DNA from: Inquilinus sp. KBS0705
GTDB taxonomy: Bacteria > Bacteroidota > Bacteroidia > Sphingobacteriales > Sphingobacteriaceae
Direction of reading: 5' to 3'
NCBI GenBank assembly: GCA_005938025.2
Contig: VCCI02000003.1
Span: forward strand, 457,476-521,475
DNA: 64,000 bases
The notes beneath the pieces are model-generated. The model saw nothing but the letters and a program-made list of their open reading frames with translations, was not told the DNA's origin and ran no database searches. Made by a program: the position numbers and the translations under genes. Of this stretch, positions 35,287 through 44,587 are shown in pieces (position 1 is the stretch's first letter; each line of letters starts with the position of its first letter).

Positions 35287-36135
35287 ATGAAAACAAAAAT
35301 TTTAATGGCGCTGGCAGGCATAGTCTTGTTTGCTGCGTGTAAAGGCAATTACGACCGCAGAAGTAGCGAAAGTAGTGATAGCACATCCATTGCCCAGGAG
35401 AAAGCAATTGCCGACAAACCCAAGTTGGTAAAAAACGCAGGGATAAGCTTTAAAGTAAACAATGCGCGCCAAACCGGCGATTCTATTGCCAACTTAACGG
35501 CAAAGTATAACGGGTTAGTTATGCATCACCAGCTGAGTTCGGAAGTGATGCATAGCGAAAAGATTTTTCTAAGTAATGACTCTATAAGGCAGGTGTCGGT
35601 AATAAACACTGTTGCTGACATGACCGTGAGAGTACCTTCTGAAAGATTGGAGGAATTTATAAATCAAGTTGGCCGTATGACTTTACACATAGACAGTATG
35701 CGGATGAATGTAGAGGATAAATCGGCAGATTATCTTTCTTCTCAACTTAAGGCTAAAAACAGGAAAGATTGGGTCTTGCAAAAGAAAGATGAAGGAGAAG
35801 CCAAAAATGCGGATGCTATTTTAGCAATGAAAGATAATGTAGTTGATAACCAGATAAACAATGTTAAAACAGATGCAGCGGTTAAATACAGCACTGTTGT
35901 TTTAAGCTTTTACCAAAATAGCACGGTGGATAATGAAGTGTTAGCTAATGATGACCCTTCAGCTTACCACGCTCCATTTTTTAATCGCCTTGGTATGGCA
36001 CTTGCAAATGGCTGGTATGTATTTGCCGATATCATATTTGCTCTTGCCAACCTGTGGGTATTTATATTAGCAGGTGTTGGTGCATGGTTTTTATTTAGGC
36101 TTTATAAACGCAAGCACCCTGCAATAAAGCTTTGA
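35287..36135 (+). CDS. DUF4349-type lipoprotein
   Basis: A 282-residue protein with lipobox AACKG (Cys near residue 20), an extracytoplasmic domain, and a C-terminal transmembrane helix (NLWVFILAGVGAWFLFRL). The segment VNTVADMTVRVPSERLEEFINQVGRM resembles DUF4349, but the domain here is short and less canonical. Role unknown; membrane-bound at both ends. Confidence 0.7.
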   Translation: MKTKILMALAGIVLFAACKGNYDRRSSESSDSTSIAQEKAIADKPKLVKNAGISFKVNNARQTGDSIANLTAKYNGLVMHHQLSSEVMHSEKIFLSNDSIRQVSVINTVADMTVRVPSERLEEFINQVGRMTLHIDSMRMNVEDKSADYLSSQLKAKNRKDWVLQKKDEGEAKNADAILAMKDNVVDNQINNVKTDAAVKYSTVVLSFYQNSTVDNEVLANDDPSAYHAPFFNRLGMALANGWYVFADIIFALANLWVFILAGVGAWFLFRLYKRKHPAIKL

Positions 36136-36454
36136 TGAAACTTGCGCTGGTGTGTTAACCTAACAATAAATATTTCGTTTAACTTTTTTAATTGGAATTA
36201 AATTCTATATTAGTAAGCGGGGGGAAACGAAAAAAAGAGAAAAAATTCCCCTATGGTAAACAAAAAAATGGAATATTTTACAGCTAAGCCTGTAAAGCTC
36301 ACAGTTTACATATGCCTGTAATCAATTTTTGATTACTACAGGCCTGTTCACAAAGTTAACCACCCAATTTCCGACTTATTTTAATGTGTTCGTGATGCGT
36401 GCGCATCAAATATTGAATAAATAACGATACTTTTATTTTTATAAAAACCAATCA
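36136..36454. other. Intergenic element, second copy of the candidate sRNA family
   Basis: TATATTAG (36206-36213), then AAGCGGGGGGAAACGAAAAA and AACAAAAAAATGGAATATTT parallel the element at 27027-27140 in order and spacing. A stem-loop GCCTGTA-ATCAA/TTGAT-TAC-TACAGGC (36314-36343) follows, different in sequence from the first copy. The M13 protease promoter presumably lies nearer 36454, but no clear box was found. Confidence 0.5.
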
Positions 36455-38500
36455 ATGAAATTAGTAAAATACCTTTTGTTAGCCTTGCCGGCAATAATTG
36501 TGGCAGGCTGCCAGCAACCCAAAAGCGATGAGGCCAGTGTGCCTAAACGTACTATGTTTTTTGATAAAACAGGAATGGATACCACGGTAAAACCCGGCGA
36601 TAATTTCTTTTTATATGCCAGCGGTACCTGGATGAAAAAAACAGAGATACCACCATCGCAAACTGGTTGGGGCTCGTTTTATACACTGAGCGAGGATAAC
36701 GAAAAAAACCTGCACGCTATTTTAGAAGCAGCCATAAAAAACGACAATGGTAAAGGTAGTAAAGAGCAAAAAGTTGCCGACCTGTATACCAGTGGTATGG
36801 ATACCGTAGCTATCGAAAAACTGGGTTACGAGCCCGTTAAACCACTATTAGCAAAGATAAATGGTGTAAAAACCTATCAGGACCTGATCTATTTGGCGGC
36901 AGACGGCTACAAGGATGGTAATGGTTATTTATTAGGCTTTTATGTATCGCCTGATGATAAGATCAGCACGCAAAACATCGCTCACTTTGACCAGGCCGGT
37001 TTAGGCTTACCCAACCGCGATTATTATTTTAATACGGATTCGGCAACTGTAAAAATACGTGCAGAGTATATCAAATACATAACCAAGCTGTTTACCTTAA
37101 CAGGCACAGATGCGGCTACTGCTGCTAAAAAGGCCGCAGCTATTTTGGCGCTTGAAACAAAGATCGCCCAATCGCACCTAACACCAACTGAACTGCGCGA
37201 CCCGGTAAAAAACTATAACAAGTTTGTAGTGGCCGACTTGCAAAAACAAGTGCCTGATATTGATGTAAAAGAGGTTTTTAGCCATTTAGGCTTAAAAGCC
37301 GATAGTGTTTTAGTTGGCCAGCCTAATTACTTTAAGGCGCTTGATAACTTATTAAAAACGCAACCCATTGATGTTTGGAAGGATAAGTTAACGTTTAGTG
37401 CACTGAACGATGCATCAACTTACCTAAGTAAAAGCTTTAGAGATGCCAACTTTGATTTTAACGGACGCATATTAAATGGCCAAAAACAGCAAAGAGAACG
37501 CTGGAAAACAGTTACCAATAACGTTGATGGTGGCCTTGGCGAGTTAATTGGGCAGCTATACGTCGAAAAATATTTTACACCCGAAGCTAAAAGCCGCATG
37601 CTTGCACTGGTTAATAACCTGATTGGTGTTTATAAGGAACGTATTGAAAAGCTTGATTGGATGAGTGCCGAAACCAAAAAGAACGCCCTGGAAAAATTGG
37701 CTGCATTCACCAAAAAGATAGGCTACCCTGATAAGTGGAAAAAATATGATGATGTAGAAATAAGCAAAGATGCCTATTATGCCAATATGGAATCTGTCAG
37801 TAAGCACAATTATAAAAAGATGATAGAGAAGGTTGGTAAACCGGTTGACAAAACCGAATGGGGTATGACGCCGCCAACTGTAAATGCTTACTATAACCCA
37901 AGCTTTAACGAGATCGTATTCCCGGCGGGTATACTGCAGTTTCCATTCTTTGATAAAGATGCCGATGATGCTGTAAACTACGGGGCAATTGGTGCGGTAA
38001 TAGGCCACGAAATGACGCATGGATTTGATGATCAGGGTCGTCAGTATGATAAAGACGGTAACCTTAAAGATTGGTGGACCAAGGAAGACGCGTCTAAATT
38101 TAAAAGCAAGGTGCAAATAATGATAGACCAATATAATGGCTATACGGTATTAAACAACCTGCATGTAAATGGAAGCCTTACACAGGGCGAAAACCTGGCC
38201 GATATTGGCGGGATAGCCATAGCCTACCAGGCCTTTAAAAATACACCGCAAGGTAAAAGCGATAAAAAAATTGACGGTTTTACACCCGATCAGCGTTTCT
38301 TCTTATCCTTTGCACAAGTATGGAGGGTTAAAAGCCGCGACGAAGTGATGCGCATGCGCATAAGCCTCGACCCGCACTCGCCCGAAATGTATCGTGTTAA
38401 CGGACCGCTGTCAAACATGCCTGCATTTTATGATGCCTTTGGTATTAAACCGGGCGACAAGATGTACCGCGATGAAAAGAATAGGGTAAAAGTTTGGTAA
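36455..38500 (+). CDS. M13 (neprilysin/PepO) zinc endopeptidase lipoprotein
   Basis: A 681-residue protease. Lipobox VAGC (Cys 19) points to outer-membrane or periplasmic anchoring. Zinc motif HEMTH at 518-522 in VIGHEMTHGFDDQGRQYD, third ligand E579 in GENLADIGGI, and the C-terminal region around ALSLDPHSP-like RISLDPHSPEMYRVNGPLSNMP is conserved. It cleaves peptides of limited size. It stands alone with its own terminator. Confidence 0.95.
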   Translation: MKLVKYLLLALPAIIVAGCQQPKSDEASVPKRTMFFDKTGMDTTVKPGDNFFLYASGTWMKKTEIPPSQTGWGSFYTLSEDNEKNLHAILEAAIKNDNGKGSKEQKVADLYTSGMDTVAIEKLGYEPVKPLLAKINGVKTYQDLIYLAADGYKDGNGYLLGFYVSPDDKISTQNIAHFDQAGLGLPNRDYYFNTDSATVKIRAEYIKYITKLFTLTGTDAATAAKKAAAILALETKIAQSHLTPTELRDPVKNYNKFVVADLQKQVPDIDVKEVFSHLGLKADSVLVGQPNYFKALDNLLKTQPIDVWKDKLTFSALNDASTYLSKSFRDANFDFNGRILNGQKQQRERWKTVTNNVDGGLGELIGQLYVEKYFTPEAKSRMLALVNNLIGVYKERIEKLDWMSAETKKNALEKLAAFTKKIGYPDKWKKYDDVEISKDAYYANMESVSKHNYKKMIEKVGKPVDKTEWGMTPPTVNAYYNPSFNEIVFPAGILQFPFFDKDADDAVNYGAIGAVIGHEMTHGFDDQGRQYDKDGNLKDWWTKEDASKFKSKVQIMIDQYNGYTVLNNLHVNGSLTQGENLADIGGIAIAYQAFKNTPQGKSDKKIDGFTPDQRFFLSFAQVWRVKSRDEVMRMRISLDPHSPEMYRVNGPLSNMPAFYDAFGIKPGDKMYRDEKNRVKVW

Positions 38501-38519
38501 TAACTAAGCTATTTGATAC

Positions 38520-38552
38520 AAAAAATGCCACCTATAGGGGTGGCATTTTTTA
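38520..38552 (+). terminator. Terminator after the M13 protease
   Basis: AAAAAATGCCACC pairs with GGTGGCATTTTTT around a short loop. The symmetric A and T runs make it usable on both strands; the ettA gene converges from the right. Confidence 0.9.
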
Positions 38553-38569
38553 TTTGTATAGTGCGGTTA

Positions 38570-40252
38570 TTATACCGTGAGCTTTTTGTATTTCAATCGT
38601 TTAGGTGTAACATCCCCTACACGCTTTTTGTAATTCTCTTCGTAATCGCTGTAGTTGCCTTCAAAAAAGTAAACTTGCGAGTTGCCCTCAAATGCTAATA
38701 TGTGGGTACAAACCCTATCTAAAAACCAGCGGTCGTGACTGATGATAACTGCACAGCCGCCAAAGTTTTCCAGGGCTTCTTCTAATGCACGTAATGTATT
38801 AACATCAATATCGTTGGTCGGCTCATCCAGCAAAAGCACATTCGATCCTTTTTTAAGCGTGATAGCTAAATGGACACGGTTACGCTCACCACCCGATAGT
38901 ACACCAACCTTCTTTTGCTGATCGGCACCATTAAAGTTAAATTTAGAGACGTATGCACGAGAGTTTAGCGGGCGGTTACCCACCATAATGTTATCCAGCC
39001 CGTCGGTTACGTTTTCCCAAACAGATTTGTTAGGGTCAAGGTCATCATGCATTTGGTCTACATAACCCAAAGCAACGGTTTCTCCCACGCGGAAAGTACC
39101 CGCATCAGGCTGATCCTGGCCGGTTATCAGGCGAAATAATGTGGTTTTACCGGCACCATTAGGGCCAATAATGCCCACTATACCCGCTGGCGGTAAGCTG
39201 AAATTAAGATTTTCAAACAATACCTTATCGCCATAAGCTTTGGTAACGTTGTTAGCCTCAATAACTACATTACCCAATCGCGGGCCGGGCGGAATAAATA
39301 ATTCCAGTTTTTCTTCCCTGTCCTTAGTTTCTTCGGATGCCAACTTGTCGTAGTTGGATAAACGCGCTTTTGACTTGGCGTGGCGGCCTTTTGCCCCCAT
39401 GCGCACCCACTCCAGCTCACGTTCTAATATCTTTTGGCGTTTGCTTTCTCCCTTTTCTTCCTGGGCTAAACGTTTTGATTTTTGATCAAGCCATGACGAG
39501 TAATTACCTTTCCACGGCAAGCCTTCGCCACGGTCAAGCTCTAATATCCAGCCTGCAACGTTATCTAAAAAGTACCTGTCGTGCGTTACGGCTATCACAG
39601 TTCCTTTGTATTGCTTTAAATGTTGTTCCAGCCAATCAATAGATTCGGCATCCAGGTGGTTAGTAGGCTCATCTAATAACAAAACATCTGGCTCTTGTAA
39701 TAACAGCCGGCACAAAGCCACACGGCGGCGTTCACCACCGGATAATACCGATATTTTAGCATCAGGCTCGGGGCAGCGCAGTGCATCCATCGCACGCTCC
39801 AGCTTTACATCAAGCTCCCAGGCATTTACCGCATCAATTTTATCCTGTAATTCGCCCTGGCGCGCCATCAGTTTATCCATTTTATCGGCATCGCTGTAAT
39901 ACTCTTCCAGGCCAAATTTTTCGTTTATATCTTCATATTCCTGTAATAGCGCGGTAGTTGCGGCTACGCCTTCTTCCACAATCTCTTTTACGGTTTTGTC
40001 AGGGTCAAGTTCGGGTTCCTGGCTTAAGTAACCTACTGTATAGCCTGGTGAAAAAACCACTTCGCCTATATTCGTTTTGTCGATACCGGCGATAATTTTT
40101 AGCAAAGACGATTTACCCGAGCCGTTTAAACCGATAACCCCAATTTTGGCACCATAAAAAAACGACAGGTAAATATTTTTTAAAACTGTTTTTTGGGGAG
40201 GATAAACTTTGCTTACCCCCGCCATTGAAAAAATGATCTTTTCGTCAGCCAT
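38570..40252 (-). CDS. ettA: ABC-F ATPase EttA (energy-dependent translational throttle)
   Basis: A 560-residue soluble tandem ABC ATPase. First Walker A GLNGSGKSSLLK and signature [16 protein letters not shown]; second Walker [12 protein letters not shown] and signature LSGGERNRVHL; both have DEPTN Walker B. The inter-domain P-site linker (ERELEWVRMGAKGRHAKSKARL) is the EttA type. It binds the ribosomal E site and responds to energy state. The 5' leader can form a GAGG/CCTC hairpin before the ATG. Confidence 0.95.
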   Translation of the reverse strand: MADEKIIFSMAGVSKVYPPQKTVLKNIYLSFFYGAKIGVIGLNGSGKSSLLKIIAGIDKTNIGEVVFSPGYTVGYLSQEPELDPDKTVKEIVEEGVAATTALLQEYEDINEKFGLEEYYSDADKMDKLMARQGELQDKIDAVNAWELDVKLERAMDALRCPEPDAKISVLSGGERRRVALCRLLLQEPDVLLLDEPTNHLDAESIDWLEQHLKQYKGTVIAVTHDRYFLDNVAGWILELDRGEGLPWKGNYSSWLDQKSKRLAQEEKGESKRQKILERELEWVRMGAKGRHAKSKARLSNYDKLASEETKDREEKLELFIPPGPRLGNVVIEANNVTKAYGDKVLFENLNFSLPPAGIVGIIGPNGAGKTTLFRLITGQDQPDAGTFRVGETVALGYVDQMHDDLDPNKSVWENVTDGLDNIMVGNRPLNSRAYVSKFNFNGADQQKKVGVLSGGERNRVHLAITLKKGSNVLLLDEPTNDIDVNTLRALEEALENFGGCAVIISHDRWFLDRVCTHILAFEGNSQVYFFEGNYSDYEENYKKRVGDVTPKRLKYKKLTV

Positions 40253-40278
40253 TATAATTCCTCTTTTTTTGGAGGAAA

Positions 40279-40286
40279 CAAATATA
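40279..40286 (-). promoter_or_regulatory. -7 promoter box of ettA
   Basis: Minus-strand TATATTTG ends 26 bases before the ATG at 40252. Confidence 0.5.
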
Positions 40287-40677
40287 GGATTGAAAACCAG
40301 ATGGTGGATAAATTTTCATTTAAATTTCATACGATAATTTGTATATTACAATGCAAACCTTTTGGTTTGCTAACACGTACATAATACAGTAAAGCAAGTC
40401 TCGCTGCTTATGCCGTATTGTCATAAGTAATGACTATTTGCCTTGCTTGTTACTTTTAGTTTAATTAATTCGTATTAATGTTAAACTTTTGCAGCAGCAA
40501 AGCATCAAATAAAAAAGTTTTTGCCCCTTTATATTAGTAATCAGGCGTTTTAATAAATAAAAAAACAAAAGCAACATTATTTAAGTCTTATTTCTACGGA
40601 CTATCTATCATCAAATTGTCTGTTTATGAGAAATGTAATAAGTTGGCAATATTGTTGATAAAAGTTATAACATTCGT

Positions 40678-40708
40678 CTTGACAGGTAAAAACAAATTTA
40701 TAGATTAG
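40678..40708 (+). promoter_or_regulatory. clpC promoter
   Basis: CTTG (40678-40681) and TAGATTAG (40701-40708) are separated by 19 bases, the spacing seen in the rRNA promoters at 63.6 kb. TAGATTAG differs from TAnnTTTG at one base. The start codon is 26 bases further on, behind AGAAAGG. Confidence 0.5.
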
Positions 40709-40733
40709 GACGATCATAATCAGAAAGGTATAT

Positions 40734-43280
40734 ATGGAAGCTAAATTTTCGCCACGGGTTAAGGATGTGATACAGTACAGCAGGGAAGAGGCGTTGCGCC
40801 TTGGCCATGATTATATTGGAACAGAGCACCTTTTGCTGGGCCTCATCCGCGATGGTGATGGTGTGGCTATTAAATTATTAAAAGGCTTAACCGTTGATAC
40901 CGCTAAATTACGCCGAGCCGTCGAAGATGCTGTTAAAGGCACCATAGGTACAAACGTACATATTGGCAGTATCCCGTTAACCAAACAGGCCGAGAAGGTA
41001 TTGAAGATAACTTACCTTGAAGCCAAAATTTTTAAAAGCGATGTGATAGGAACCGAGCACTTGTTGCTTTCTATTCTGCGCGATGAAGATAATATTGCAT
41101 CGCAGATATTGATGCAATTCAACGTTAATTACGAAGTATTTAAAAGCGAGGTAGAATCGCATAAAAATGATGTTACTGACGAAATGCCGGGTTCATCAAC
41201 AGGCGGCGATGACGACTTTAAAGAAGACGACTCATTTAGCCAGCCTAAAAAAGTATCTGACATAAAATCAAAAACACCTGTATTAGACAACTTTGGTCGC
41301 GATTTAACCAAAGCTGCAGAAGAAGGCAAGCTTGACCCTATTGTTGGCCGCGAAAAGGAAATCGAGCGTGTTTCGCAAATATTATCGCGCCGTAAAAAGA
41401 ACAACCCTATATTAATAGGTGAGCCGGGTGTTGGTAAAAGCGCGATTGCCGAAGGTTTGGCGCTGCGTATAGTACAGCGTAAAGTATCGCGTGTGTTGTT
41501 CAACAAGCGTGTAGTTACTTTAGACCTTGCATCATTAGTAGCAGGTACAAAATATCGTGGCCAGTTTGAAGAGCGTATGAAAGCCGTGATGAACGAGCTG
41601 GAAAAATCGCCGGATGTTATCTTATTTATTGACGAGATACACACTATTGTTGGTGCAGGCGGAGCCTCAGGCTCATTAGATGCATCAAACATGTTTAAAC
41701 CAGCTTTAGCTCGCGGAGAGATACAATGCATTGGTGCTACTACTTTAGATGAGTATCGCCAATACATCGAAAAAGATGGCGCTTTAGACCGTCGTTTCCA
41801 AAAGGTAATGGTTGAACCTGCTACCCCTGATGAAACGGTAGAGATACTTAACCGCATTAAGGAGAAATATGAAGAACACCATGGTGTAACTTATACAGAC
41901 GAAGCTATAAATGCCTGCGTTGCCTTAACTACCCGTTATATTACCGACAGATTTTTACCGGACAAGGCCATTGATGCCCTGGATGAATCAGGATCGCGGG
42001 TGCATTTGACCAATATCCATGTTCCGCAGGAGATTTTGGATATAGAGCAAAAGATAGAGCAAATAAAGATAGAGAAGAACAAAGTGGTACGCAGCCAAAA
42101 ATATGAGGAAGCTGCCAAATTGCGCGATACAGAAAAACATTTGCTTGAAGAGCTTGACCAGGCTAAAACCGTTTGGGAAGCCGAAACAAAATCAAAACGT
42201 TACACCGTAACCGAAGATAACGTTGCCGAAGTGGTAAGCATGATGACCGGCATACCGGTACAGCGAGTTGGCCAGGCAGACAGCATTAAGCTGTTAGCCA
42301 TGGGCGAAACCATAGGTACAAAAATTATAGGGCAGGACGATGCTATTAAAAAGCTTACACGTGCTATACAACGTACCCGTGCGGGCTTAAAAGACCCTAA
42401 AAAGCCAATTGGTTCATTCATATTTTTAGGCCCTACAGGCGTAGGTAAAACAGAGCTTGCTAAAGAGCTTGCCCGTTTTATGTTCGACACCGAAGATGCC
42501 CTGATACAAATAGATATGAGCGAGTACATGGAGAAATTCGCGGTGTCACGTTTAGTGGGCGCGCCTCCGGGCTACGTAGGTTATGAAGAAGGCGGACAAT
42601 TAACCGAGAAGGTACGCCGTAAGCCATACGCTGTAGTATTGCTGGACGAGATAGAGAAAGCTCACCCGGATGTATTTAACATATTGCTACAGGTATTAGA
42701 CGAAGGCCAACTGACCGACTCGTTAGGTCGTAAAGTGGACTTTAGGAATACCATCATCATCATGACATCTAACATTGGCGCACGCCAGTTAAAAGATTTT
42801 GGACAAGGCGTTGGTTTCACCACTTCTGCTAAAACTACTCAGGCCGATGCACACTCGCGTGGTGTAATAGAAAATGCATTGAAACGCGCATTTGCTCCTG
42901 AGTTTTTAAACCGTATTGATGATGTTATCGTATTCAACTCGTTAGGTAAAGATGAGATCTTCAAGATCATCGATATCGAACTTAGCTTCTTGTTTGGCCG
43001 TGTAAACAGTCTCGGTTACAAGATCGAGCTTACTTTAGAAGCTAAAGAATTCATCGCCGAAAAAGGTTACGATTCCCAGTTTGGTGCAAGGCCGCTTAAA
43101 CGGGCCATCCAAAAATACTTGGAAGACCCAATTGCTGAAGAGATTTTGAAAGGTGAAATGGTTGAAGGTGACACGTTATTGGTAGACTTTGATAAGGAAA
43201 CCAACGAAATTAAAGTGGTTGACCAAAAACAAAAGGCCGAAGGCGAAAGCAAAAAGCCTGAAGAAGAAGAACAGAAATAA
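40734..43280 (+). CDS. clpC: ATP-dependent Clp protease ATP-binding subunit ClpC
   Basis: An 848-residue AAA+ unfoldase. Two N-terminal Clp-N repeats (start and GTEHLLL twice), first Walker A GEPGVGKS (229-236), a UVR-like middle domain (QKYEEAAKLRDTEKHLLEEL), second Walker A GPTGVGKT (566-573). The C-terminal tail GESKKPEEEEQK is acidic. It feeds ClpP in stress proteolysis. No McsA/McsB or CtsR genes adjoin it. Confidence 0.96.
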   Translation: MEAKFSPRVKDVIQYSREEALRLGHDYIGTEHLLLGLIRDGDGVAIKLLKGLTVDTAKLRRAVEDAVKGTIGTNVHIGSIPLTKQAEKVLKITYLEAKIFKSDVIGTEHLLLSILRDEDNIASQILMQFNVNYEVFKSEVESHKNDVTDEMPGSSTGGDDDFKEDDSFSQPKKVSDIKSKTPVLDNFGRDLTKAAEEGKLDPIVGREKEIERVSQILSRRKKNNPILIGEPGVGKSAIAEGLALRIVQRKVSRVLFNKRVVTLDLASLVAGTKYRGQFEERMKAVMNELEKSPDVILFIDEIHTIVGAGGASGSLDASNMFKPALARGEIQCIGATTLDEYRQYIEKDGALDRRFQKVMVEPATPDETVEILNRIKEKYEEHHGVTYTDEAINACVALTTRYITDRFLPDKAIDALDESGSRVHLTNIHVPQEILDIEQKIEQIKIEKNKVVRSQKYEEAAKLRDTEKHLLEELDQAKTVWEAETKSKRYTVTEDNVAEVVSMMTGIPVQRVGQADSIKLLAMGETIGTKIIGQDDAIKKLTRAIQRTRAGLKDPKKPIGSFIFLGPTGVGKTELAKELARFMFDTEDALIQIDMSEYMEKFAVSRLVGAPPGYVGYEEGGQLTEKVRRKPYAVVLLDEIEKAHPDVFNILLQVLDEGQLTDSLGRKVDFRNTIIIMTSNIGARQLKDFGQGVGFTTSAKTTQADAHSRGVIENALKRAFAPEFLNRIDDVIVFNSLGKDEIFKIIDIELSFLFGRVNSLGYKIELTLEAKEFIAEKGYDSQFGARPLKRAIQKYLEDPIAEEILKGEMVEGDTLLVDFDKETNEIKVVDQKQKAEGESKKPEEEEQK

Positions 43281-43302
43281 TTAGTTCTGATAGATAATTA
43301 AG

Positions 43303-43334
43303 AGCTCGCTTATATTATAAGCGGGCTTTTTTTA
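43303..43334 (+). terminator. Terminator after clpC
   Basis: AGCTCGCTTAT pairs with ATAAGCGGGCT, with one G-U pair, followed by a T run. Confidence 0.85.
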
Positions 43335-43397
43335 TTTTTATGTTAAACCTTTTCTAAAAACGTTGTTCTTATAAGTATATATTATATCACAACTTTT

Positions 43398-43799
43398 ATG
43401 AAAAAAATCTTATCTATCTTATGTGTGGCAGTTATAGCACTGACAGCATCTTCGTGCAAAAAAGAAACTATAGTTGCACCAAACAATAATCAAACTATTT
43501 TAACCAGCGTAGCATCTTCCGGCTGGACAAGTACTGATGGTGGTAAAACCTTTTCGGCAGTAATTGATATGCCCGAAATTGATAGCTACTTTAATGATAA
43601 TGGCGGTGTGTTGGTTTACTTATCGTTTACTGATGGCGTTTGGGAGCAAGTACCCGAAGTTTATAATGGTACTACATATAGTTATACACACAATCCGGGT
43701 AAATTAGTATTGTACGCGCAAGCTTATGATGCAGGGGTAGCTATACCAAGGCCCGATGGTGCACAAGTAAAAATTGTACTGATCGAATCTAACCAATAG
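43398..43799 (+). CDS. Small lipoprotein of unknown function
   Basis: A 133-residue protein with signal peptide and lipobox TASSCKK. The mature part contains SSGWTSTDGGKTFSAVIDMPEI and a C-terminal beta-rich segment GKLVLYAQAYDAGVAIPRPDGAQVKIVLI. I recognise no named family, though the pattern resembles small Bacteroidota beta-sandwich lipoproteins. It has its own terminator, so it is monocistronic. Confidence 0.75.
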   Translation: MKKILSILCVAVIALTASSCKKETIVAPNNNQTILTSVASSGWTSTDGGKTFSAVIDMPEIDSYFNDNGGVLVYLSFTDGVWEQVPEVYNGTTYSYTHNPGKLVLYAQAYDAGVAIPRPDGAQVKIVLIESNQ

Positions 43800-43822
43800 T
43801 AGTTGATCAATAAAATTTCATT

Positions 43823-43857
43823 AAAAAGGCGTTCGGAATTAGTTCGAACGCCTTTTT
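43823..43857 (+). terminator. Terminator after the small lipoprotein
   Basis: AAAAAGGCGTTCG and CGAACGCCTTTTT pair perfectly around 9 bases; also usable by the converging DJ-1 gene. Confidence 0.9.
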
Positions 43858-43888
43858 AATTTAGCCATGGCGTTATCGAAGTGATCTA

Positions 43889-44437
43889 TTAAGCATGTAT
43901 GCCTTCACCGATCTCTTCAATAGCTTTAGCGTTAAAGGCATCCAGGTCGGCAGGGGTACGGCTGGTTACAAGGCCATTGTCAACGACTACTTCTTCATCT
44001 ACCCAATTTGCCCCGGCGTTTTTAAGGTCGGTTTGTAACGATGGATACGAAGTTAGTTTACGCCCGCTAATCATACCAGTTTCTATAAGTAATTGCGGCC
44101 CATGGCAAATAGCTGCAACAGGTTTACTTTCATCTAAAAACGCGGATACAAAGGCAACCGCATCTTTATTTTGGCGTAGCTTATCAGGGTTTAACACGCC
44201 GCCTGGTAATACCAGCGCGTCGTAATCATCCGGGCTTACATCGCTCAAATTTTTGTCTACATCTATTTCAATACCCCAATCAGTTTTATCCCATGCCTTT
44301 ATTTTACCACTTTTTGGCGATATAATGTGCACGGTGGCACCGGCCGCTTCCAGCGCTTCTTTAGGGCTTGTTAATTCTACCTGCTCAAATCCTTCCTCGG
44401 TTAACAGGGCTACTTTTTTATTACTTAAATTAGCCAT
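43889..44437 (-). CDS. DJ-1/PfpI-family protein
   Basis: A 182-residue class I glutamine amidotransferase-like protein. KKVALLTEEGFEQVELTSPKEALEAAG opens the domain, and the nucleophilic Cys is in AAICHGPQLLIETG. It matches the PfpI/YhbO branch linked to stress and glycation repair. The frame extends upstream to 44515, but the extension looks non-family and lies next to a terminator; ATG 44437 (MANLSNKK) is chosen. Confidence 0.9.
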   Translation of the reverse strand: MANLSNKKVALLTEEGFEQVELTSPKEALEAAGATVHIISPKSGKIKAWDKTDWGIEIDVDKNLSDVSPDDYDALVLPGGVLNPDKLRQNKDAVAFVSAFLDESKPVAAICHGPQLLIETGMISGRKLTSYPSLQTDLKNAGANWVDEEVVVDNGLVTSRTPADLDAFNAKAIEEIGEGIHA

Positions 44438-44516
44438 AACTATGTTTTTATAGGTTATACAATAATGTATATAAACTACATATGGAACAAGGGATGGTTT
44501 TAATAAATTGAACAAA

Positions 44517-44551
44517 CAAAAAAAGACGATCTAAAACAGATCGTCTTTTTA
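44517..44551 (-). terminator. Terminator after asd
   Basis: AAAAGACGATCT and AGATCGTCTTTT pair around AAAAC with flanking A and T runs; it lies 37 bases past the asd stop on the minus strand. Confidence 0.9.
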
Positions 44552-44587
44552 AATATTTAAGCTATATGCTATTAAATTAGCCGTTAA

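Larger units (their letters stand above)
40253..40733. other. 481-bp divergent region between ettA and clpC
   Basis: Contains the ettA -7 box (40279-40286), a perfect hairpin GCAAACC-TTTT-GGTTTGC (40353-40370), a second long stem-loop with arms AATAC..AAGCA/TGCTT..GTATT (40383-40419), an isolated TATATTAG (40530-40537) and the clpC promoter (40679-40708). It is much longer than two promoters need and may hold a structured leader or small RNA. No ORF recognised. Confidence 0.5.

Noticed and set aside
37556..38131. 191-residue open frame antisense to the M13 protease
   Set aside because: Covers the zinc-site coding region of a clear protease; hydrophobic composition is a strand artefact.
41129..41857. 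242-residue open frame antisense to clpC
   Set aside because: Same shadow composition, opposite a highly conserved AAA+ domain.
43823..43857. tRNA-like TTCGAA segment
   Set aside because: It is the perfect stem of a terminator; no acceptor or anticodon arm is present. No tRNA was found in the window.
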